From a bacterium (lineage in GTDB: Bacteria > Vulcanimicrobiota > Xenobia > Xenobiales > JADMJV01): DNA of 58,064 nt. Made by a program: the position numbers and the translations under genes. The notes beneath the pieces were generated by a model. The model worked only from the letters and a program-made list of their open reading frames with translations, did not search any database and was not told where the DNA came from. Shown here piece by piece: positions 52,771 to 58,064 of the stretch (its first letter is position 1; every line of letters begins with the position of its first letter). The stretch spans positions 1-58,064 of the forward strand of contig JADMJV010000039.1 in NCBI GenBank assembly GCA_018780265.1, in the 5' to 3' direction.

Positions 52771-54228
52771 GTGGTTAAACTCTATGGCAGCTTCAATTCA
52801 CGCTTCTTCGCTTGCCTGACTCCCCAAGAAATTCGGCTCTACCGTGGCATCGCGGCGGGCGGTAGCGACGCTAACCCCAACCAGGCACAGTTGCTCTTCG
52901 CCCGGGCCATAGACGAGAGCCTCGGGGTGAAATTGATTCGGGTAGGCAATCAGGGCGCTCTCTTTTTCGAGGGCCCAAAAGGTCTATATCGTCTGTGTAA
53001 CAACCCCAGAGCAGAGCTTGAAATGGCCCACGAGCGCCTGCCCCGAGGTGCGGAACGGGGAAAGACGGGTCGAGTGGTGGTCGACGCCTCTGGATGCGAG
53101 GTCTATTACGAGACGATTAGCCCGGTGGCGGGAATCAAAAATCGTTTCGGTAAGTTGCTGGGCGGCAAGTCGGACTGTGATTCGTCAGTGGCCCACCAGT
53201 TGGTATGCCTGAACCTGAGAGACAGAGGTCAGCGACGTTTCCCCCCCGCCCGGGTTGATACTCGGTCCGGGTATGGATTTTACTGGAGCATTTCGCCCTC
53301 GGGTCGCTTCCTGGTACAGGCTTATCCTGTAAATAGGTCGTACCATTTAGACATCATTGATGTAACCGCCGAATGCATCGTCGCCGATTTTCAAATGCCG
53401 CTGGCGAACATTCATCGGCTGTGGGTCAACGACTCCGGCGTAATGATGGTCCACCTCGGTCACGTGGGAGACGAAACGCTAATCCTGGCCCTGCCGGATG
53501 GGGCGACTCGTCACTCCTTTCGCCCTCCCGTCGGCTGCCAGGTACTTCACTTGGGCGTTCAGCACGTGGCCTGCTTGGTCGAAATGCAGAGTAGACTGCA
53601 AGTTTTTGACTACCCGGGCAATTTGATCTCCGAGGCAAACCTTCAGCCACTGCGTGACAGGGGGGTGGTGGTGCATTTGGGTTTCAACGACCGGGACCAG
53701 ATCGATGTGCTTCACTGGGAATCCAACACTCTTTATCTGCACTATGCCGACATCAGGTCGATTGAGGTCGATGCCAGGCGCTGGCAACTTCAGGCGCTCC
53801 AGCAAAGCCGTGCCATTCCGTCCAGATGCACTACTCCCGACATCACAGCGGCAGGCCCGTCAAAGTCTGCGACCGCCCCTTTGCTCCCCACGATATTGCC
53901 CCAACAGCGTTGCTCCCCGGCCCTTGGTATCCAGTTACCCACACGACCCGGCCCGGCAAGGCCGCCCTGTCTACGGGATGGCCGTCCTCAGTCATCGGCG
54001 CAGACCAAACGCGGCCAGTCTATTTCTTTTCCTCGTCCGGGGCCGCTTTCGTCGAAGGCTTGCGGGAAGGCCAGTCTTTTTAGCAGCCTGGTGGAACTCG
54101 ACGCAGAGTTACAACGTGTCCAGATGATTTATGTCGCTGGGGAGTTTTCCCGCGAAGAATATCGTTCTCGCCGTCACGAACTCGAGTCCTTGCGCCGCTC
54201 TATGGATACGCCTACGGGACCGTCCTGA
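52771..54228 (+). CDS. Unknown protein with C-terminal SHOCT-like helix pair
   Basis: 485 residues from a GTG with no clear ribosome-binding site. The N-terminal 330 residues are beta-rich with a WD/propeller-like feel (SGYGFYWSISPSGRFLVQAY, LWVNDSGVMMVHLGHVGDET), but no diagnostic motif. The region about 350-425 is Pro/Ser-rich and likely disordered. The last 50 residues (LVELDAELQRVQMIYVAGEF, SREEYRSRRHELESL) resemble a SHOCT-type helix pair. The 3' end overlaps the convergent regulator gene by 55 bases, so both genes share coding sequence there. Confidence 0.55.
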   Translation: MVKLYGSFNSRFFACLTPQEIRLYRGIAAGGSDANPNQAQLLFARAIDESLGVKLIRVGNQGALFFEGPKGLYRLCNNPRAELEMAHERLPRGAERGKTGRVVVDASGCEVYYETISPVAGIKNRFGKLLGGKSDCDSSVAHQLVCLNLRDRGQRRFPPARVDTRSGYGFYWSISPSGRFLVQAYPVNRSYHLDIIDVTAECIVADFQMPLANIHRLWVNDSGVMMVHLGHVGDETLILALPDGATRHSFRPPVGCQVLHLGVQHVACLVEMQSRLQVFDYPGNLISEANLQPLRDRGVVVHLGFNDRDQIDVLHWESNTLYLHYADIRSIEVDARRWQLQALQQSRAIPSRCTTPDITAAGPSKSATAPLLPTILPQQRCSPALGIQLPTRPGPARPPCLRDGRPQSSAQTKRGQSISFPRPGPLSSKACGKASLFSSLVELDAELQRVQMIYVAGEFSREEYRSRRHELESLRRSMDTPTGPS

Positions 54229-56366
54229 GGGTCTGTCCCATCTAGTGCCTGAGTCTTTTGGCAAGCCTCGAAGGCTGCGACGATCGACCGGGGCACGATG
54301 CCCAATTCGCTTTTGAAATGGTGCTGCGAAAGCGCGAAGCATGTGGCCAGGTCGGCGTGTCGTTGTTGCAGCGCCAGGGCCTGTAAACGCAGTCGGTGGG
54401 CATCTTCGTTCAGGTCATCGAGTCCCAACACCTGGCCAGCGGTCGCTTCGCACGCGTCACCCTGGTGAAGTTCGTATTCGAGTCGACCCTGCAAGAGCAG
54501 CGCTCGCAGGTGCTGATTTGCGAGCTGAGCACGGGGACCGACAATATACTCATCATCCGCGCCCTGCATTAGTTCGCCGCTCAAATGCAGAACCGCCTGG
54601 CGTACACGCAGCAGGGCTGGACCCCATTGCTGTTGCCTGGTTAACTCTTGGGCCTGGAGCAGCTCGGTAAGAAACAGGTCACAGTCCGTCTGATAGGTAC
54701 AGTTGAGTCGAATAATACCGGTCTTACGACAACGGTCTACCGTCCTCACTTCCCCGAGGAATTTTTTGAGAGTCTGACGGACCTTGTGTAGAGAATTGCG
54801 CAAACTGTTGCGGGCCCGTTCGGGCTCTGCATCGGGCCAAAATACCTCGAGCAACGCCTCGTCAAGAATGCCCCCGCGATGAAACACCAGCAGGGCAAAG
54901 AGTCGAGCTGCCTTGAGAGTAGAGAATTCTTCGAAGCCAAAGTTGTGATTCGCCCATTCTATCCTCAAAGGCCCTGTTAGCCTTACTAAAACTGGCTCGC
55001 CGGCGAGGGGTTCGGCGAATGAGTTAGCGGATGGTGTCTCGCAATCAGAAGCTCCAAGCAAAACCCCCTTCCAGCCCACCGGCGGAAATAGCCGAAGACG
55101 CTCACAAACAGCGTCCGGACAGGGCTCCCCCAGCCTGTTCAGGAGGTTACGGCAGAGGGCTGCGTGAATATTTTGAGCCACTCCATTCAGCAGGATTGGC
55201 ACAGTCTGTAGGCGGTAGCGTTCCACCACGTCAAATACGTCGCGATGCGAAACAATCTCTAAAAACTGCCCTAACGAGTTTACGTGTTGTGGGTCCGTCG
55301 GTCCCTTCTGGCACAATAGCATGGTCGATTGGAAGGCCAGAGCGCAGGTGAGCACGTCCACCCATTGTTGCTCGCGGCAGCGAGCGATGACCGCTTCAAC
55401 AATCTGCTGCCCGGTTTCGCCGGCCCCGATGCGCCCTGGCCCAAGTTCTTCAAGCCACCGCAGCAGGCCCCAGTAAAGGTGGGCGAAAGTCTGTCCGCGC
55501 CCCGAGAGGTGGCAACTGCGATAGCGGTGGAGGCTCTGGCGCGCCTGTTCGAGATCCCCTTGATTCACGTGAACCAGAAATTGTCCGGCGATGGCTTTCA
55601 CCTCCAAATCCTGATTGTTGCTGGAGACTGCGATGCGTTTGGCGATGGCATAGCTGCGCAGCGCCCAGTCCGCTTCGTGAATCTTTCCATAGAAGTGCCC
55701 AAGCTTCAGGTGATGATGTCCTCGGGCGTCCTCGAATTGCTGGGATCGAGCGTAGTCCCCACACGGTCCTTCCTCCCCTCGGAGGATCGTTAGCAAAGCT
55801 TCGATCACTCTGGGATCGAATTGCCGGCCCGATTGTTGATGCAACCGGCTCAAAATCTCCCGGGGTGGCTCGGCCGGGCGATGCGCCTTTGGGGTGGATA
55901 GATCCACAAAGGCATCGACAGCAGCAAGGATACGTGCCTCCAGCAGTATCTCTTGCCCGCGTAGGCCGTGCGGGGAGCCGCTTCCATCATAGCATTCGTG
56001 ACGTTGCCGGACGACCAGAGCGCTCTGTCTGCAGCCCGGAACGTTGCCCAGAATCGCTTCAAGGATCTCGCGCTCTCGTTCATGAATGGACGTCTCGCGC
56101 CCGTTTTTCAATCCCAACTGGGTAACAGGCAGGCTCTGCTGGGGATTCTTTTCCTCCACCTGCAAGAGTTCCCCCAGAGAATGAACCTCGGCGGCCCAGG
56201 TCAAAACCCGCTGCCGAGTTGGTCCCAACTGCAAGTGCCGGGCAACCTTGTCACAGTATCGTGCCACCTGTCGGCAGTGGTCTAGATTGTACGGATTGCG
56301 GGCCTCCAACATACTGTGCAGGGTCAGCACCAACTGCCGGTAACGCATGGAGAGCGAGTTCTTCAT
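54174..56366 (-). CDS. Regulator with degenerate HD-GYP, TPR and BTAD output domains (copy 2)
   Basis: 730 residues from the ATG with GGAG/AGG just upstream (MKNSLSMRYRQLVLT). It is a close paralogue of the protein at 49.9 kb, about 60-65 % identical by eye over the whole length. The same domain order is seen: HD-GYP-like domain with AAEVHSLG and GSGSPHGLRGQEILLEARI, TPR region, winged helix with TLKAARLFALLVFHRGGILD, and a BTAD with ELIQ-type C-terminal helices. The HD pair is H-S, again degenerate. It faces copy 1 around two unknown genes. A 27-residue C-terminal extension is absent from copy 1. Confidence 0.78.
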   Translation of the reverse strand: MKNSLSMRYRQLVLTLHSMLEARNPYNLDHCRQVARYCDKVARHLQLGPTRQRVLTWAAEVHSLGELLQVEEKNPQQSLPVTQLGLKNGRETSIHEREREILEAILGNVPGCRQSALVVRQRHECYDGSGSPHGLRGQEILLEARILAAVDAFVDLSTPKAHRPAEPPREILSRLHQQSGRQFDPRVIEALLTILRGEEGPCGDYARSQQFEDARGHHHLKLGHFYGKIHEADWALRSYAIAKRIAVSSNNQDLEVKAIAGQFLVHVNQGDLEQARQSLHRYRSCHLSGRGQTFAHLYWGLLRWLEELGPGRIGAGETGQQIVEAVIARCREQQWVDVLTCALAFQSTMLLCQKGPTDPQHVNSLGQFLEIVSHRDVFDVVERYRLQTVPILLNGVAQNIHAALCRNLLNRLGEPCPDAVCERLRLFPPVGWKGVLLGASDCETPSANSFAEPLAGEPVLVRLTGPLRIEWANHNFGFEEFSTLKAARLFALLVFHRGGILDEALLEVFWPDAEPERARNSLRNSLHKVRQTLKKFLGEVRTVDRCRKTGIIRLNCTYQTDCDLFLTELLQAQELTRQQQWGPALLRVRQAVLHLSGELMQGADDEYIVGPRAQLANQHLRALLLQGRLEYELHQGDACEATAGQVLGLDDLNEDAHRLRLQALALQQRHADLATCFALSQHHFKSELGIVPRSIVAAFEACQKTQALDGTDPQDGPVGVSIERRKDSSS

Positions 56367-56539
56367 TGCCTCTCCTGTGCTCCGCTCAAAACCGCTGCGC
56401 TTTGGGGCTGTCCACTCATTGGCAACCATGACACTATCACTCTCCCACGCAAAATCCAACTTGCTGTTGCACGGGGGTCGCTCGCTGAGCGTGAGTGGTC
56501 CCTCGTACTATGCCCTCTCTGGCTCTGCCCGCATCGAGT

Positions 56540-56710
56540 TTAATCGTGGGTAGCGCATTTTCTGCGTATCCAGGACGACCAGGAACCCGTGGGGATTGCC
56601 AGGCGGCCTGCAATCCAGTCAGGAGTTGGCGGCCTTCCGTGGATTGCCTCCTCAGCGCCTGCCTTGAAATACGCTTCGCAATCCTGGGCGCTCAGGTTTC
56701 TGAACTCCAT
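56540..56710 (-). CDS. Possible 56-residue protein
   Basis: ATG with GAGGGG about 8 bases upstream. The product MEFRNLSAQDCEAYFKAGAE continues through a Pro/Trp-rich stretch (PPTPDWIAGRL, SWSSWIRRK) and matches no family I know. Its codon composition looks like the neighbourhood. It lies divergent from the PilX-like gene and upstream of the copy 2 regulator in the same direction. Confidence 0.35.
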   Translation of the reverse strand: MEFRNLSAQDCEAYFKAGAEEAIHGRPPTPDWIAGRLAIPTGSWSSWIRRKCATHD

Positions 56711-56747
56711 CGTGCGATCCCCTCGTGAAAAGTTGTAATAGTTTTGT

Positions 56748-56753
56748 TACAAT
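56748..56753 (+). promoter_or_regulatory. Extended -10 promoter (TGTTACAAT) of the second PilX-like gene
   Basis: TACAAT preceded by TGT, 21 bases before the ATG, with GGAGG in between. It sits in an inverted repeat TTGTAA-N8-TTACAA (56733-56752), a possible operator. Confidence 0.45.
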
Positions 56754-56774
56754 CAGGGGTGGAGGAATTTGGAT

Positions 56775-58064
56775 ATGCGGTTGCGTCGTCGAGGAGTCTT
56801 TTTTATCAGTGTTTTGCTACTGACGGTGATGGTGGCCATGTTCGTGGGCGCTTCGGTGGAACTGGGCACCTGGGGCCTGCGCCGTACGGTCAACCAGAGC
56901 GACCTGGCAGCCGCCCACCGGGCAGCTCGCAGCGGAGTTGAATACGCGCTGGCTCGTTTGCGAGCCGATCCCACATGGAAGGCCGCTGGTGCCCGCCAGA
57001 CGGTGGTCAACGAGCCCTACCTGACGGTGGTCGAAGAAGAGGGCCATGTCGTGGGTTTGCTGCGCAGCGGTGCCCAGACCGCGCAGTTTCGCATCCGTTT
57101 TAATTGGAGCGACGGCACCGGGGGCGGGGACGGGCTGAACGACCTGAGCAACGACATGAATCTCTCGACGTTCGGCTATCTGAGTCTGAATAACCTGAGC
57201 CAGGTCTCAGACTTCAGCGTTCCGTCGGCCACCACCGGGGTGGCCGATCCGAGCAGTCCGCATACCACCATCCCGGGCTATGCCGTGCAGTTGGTGGTGC
57301 AAGGTCGCTGCGGGGATGCTTTGAATGGGGCGTCCGCCAGCAGTCCTAACCCGACTGTGTCGGGCCTGGCTGTGGCCAGCACCCAGATCGAAACCTGCTA
57401 CAAAGTGATGAATCCGGTCTCCGGAGGGCCACCCAGTGCAGCCGCCAGTGCCGGACCCTTTACCGCCACCGTCGGGAACAAGTCGAGCAAGGATACCATG
57501 GAGTTAGATTCGGCCGACAACACCGTGACCGGGCGCCTGCGCAGTCGCTCGACCATGGCTATCTCAGGCGGACACTCCAGCAGTCCCAATCTTACCGCCA
57601 AAAAGGCCGGAGAATACCGGGCCCTGTCCGGTTTCACGGGAAGCCCCTCGGCCAAAGTCACGGCCGCCACCGAGGCCGCTTCGGACGGGTTGCCGGTTAT
57701 GACCTGGGCCCAGGTTCGAAAGGCCACCACCAACAATCTGGCGGCGGGAACCTATGTGTTTTTTGACGACGGAAGCCTGCATTATTACGACTTGACTTCG
57801 GCCGAGTATCGCACCTACATGTCCAACGCGGCCAACCATGCAGATCTGGGCACCACCATCACCGACGCCATGCTGCCCACCAGCCTTGAGTTGGGCGACT
57901 CCAAGCTCGAGGTGAGGGGGGATACCCTGGTCGTTCCCAGCGCGACCGGGAAAAAGGACCTGGCCATCTTGCCCCGCAAGGGGGCGGCAGCCGGCCCGGG
58001 AGCGCCGGCTGCCGCCTCGGTCAGTACTTCGACCCAGAGCAGCATGTGGAGTTCGATCAACGGC
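56775..58064 (+). CDS. PilX-like pilus assembly protein (partial, runs off the window)
   Basis: The frame is open from the ATG to the end of the window (430 codons) and has GGAGG 9 bases upstream. The N-terminus RRRGVFFISVLLLTVMVAMFV is a PilX/GspK-type membrane helix, followed by AAAHRAARSGVEYALARLRADPTW, the typical helix after it. The rest is Ser/Thr/Gly-rich and beta-prone (SATTGVADPSSPHTTIPGYA, KSSKDTMELDSADNTVTGRL), suggesting a surface or tip adhesin-like domain. It resembles the 635-residue protein at 3-5 kb in layout but not in detail. The C-terminus lies outside. Confidence 0.75.
   Translation, partial: MRLRRRGVFFISVLLLTVMVAMFVGASVELGTWGLRRTVNQSDLAAAHRAARSGVEYALARLRADPTWKAAGARQTVVNEPYLTVVEEEGHVVGLLRSGAQTAQFRIRFNWSDGTGGGDGLNDLSNDMNLSTFGYLSLNNLSQVSDFSVPSATTGVADPSSPHTTIPGYAVQLVVQGRCGDALNGASASSPNPTVSGLAVASTQIETCYKVMNPVSGGPPSAAASAGPFTATVGNKSSKDTMELDSADNTVTGRLRSRSTMAISGGHSSSPNLTAKKAGEYRALSGFTGSPSAKVTAATEAASDGLPVMTWAQVRKATTNNLAAGTYVFFDDGSLHYYDLTSAEYRTYMSNAANHADLGTTITDAMLPTSLELGDSKLEVRGDTLVVPSATGKKDLAILPRKGAAAGPGAPAAASVSTSTQSSMWSSING

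Larger units (their letters stand above)
56367..56774. other. Intergenic region between copy 2 regulator and second PilX-like gene
   Basis: About 400 bases. It contains a possible small gene on the minus strand (56540-56710) and an extended -10 promoter near its right end. On the plus strand a short frame ending at 56553 reads YYALSGSARIEFNRG, which might be a relic of a pilin-like C-terminus, but this is too short to claim. Confidence 0.3.

Noticed and set aside
1..58064. tRNA or rRNA genes
   Set aside because: I looked for T-loop signatures and rRNA-conserved stretches in the gaps and saw none; a covariance scan would settle it.

Overview
The window is about 58 kb of GC-rich bacterial DNA (roughly 58-60 % GC by eye), densely coded on both strands, with no rRNA, tRNA or CRISPR that I can see. 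No marker fixes the phylum. The content (many TPR and zinc-ribbon proteins, type IV pilin-like operons, OpcA with a complete tkt-tal-zwf-opcA-pgl operon, a BTAD-type regulator pair, many lineage-specific unknowns) fits an uncultured free-living heterotroph from a poorly sampled phylum, possibly near the Cyanobacteria/Melainabacteria, Eremiobacterota or Armatimonadota. That placement is inference.

Layout. 0-1 kb is a mobile-element graveyard: degraded IS200-like and ISAzo13-like transposases and a histidine-kinase fragment. 1.1-5 kb has a DUF523 protein and a pseudopilin operon ending in a PilX-like protein. 4.9-9.2 kb holds a 2OG-Fe(II) oxygenase divergent from a secreted purple-acid-phosphatase-like enzyme, a phytochelatin-synthase-like protease and a nucleotide-translocase-like transporter. 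9.3-18 kb holds zinc-ribbon and TPR proteins, a HupE/UreJ-like membrane protein, a protein made of four MshEN-like repeats, and ornithine aminotransferase. 18-24.5 kb is the pentose phosphate operon: transketolase, transaldolase, G6PDH, OpcA and 6-phosphogluconolactonase, mostly with stop/start overlaps, in the order known from Corynebacterium. 24.5-34 kb holds a YkgJ-type protein, an XRE regulator, a PBP4-type carboxypeptidase, an esterase with a starch-binding-like domain, a Phd/PIN toxin-antitoxin pair, TypA, a left-handed beta-helix transferase and a VanX-type dipeptidase. PBP4 and VanX point to peptidoglycan turnover and recycling.

34-58 kb is more accessory. It has several secreted- or cytosolic-looking proteins of unknown function, a large PAS/GAF histidine kinase that lost its receiver domain, and a small HMA metal-binding protein with an in-frame UGA exactly at the metal-binding cysteine, followed by a SECIS-like hairpin (candidate selenoprotein). 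Then come a ferritin-like/KAS III gene pair, an ECF sigma/anti-sigma pair, and a co-oriented cluster of unknown genes (45.5-49.8 kb) including a beta-solenoid protein. Two paralogous regulators with a degenerate HD-GYP domain, TPRs and a BTAD output domain face each other around two unknown genes (49.9-56.4 kb). The window ends inside a second PilX-like gene.

The best candidates for something undescribed are the UGA-containing HMA protein, the HD-GYP/BTAD regulator pair with the unknown cluster beside it, and the MshEN-only repeat protein.
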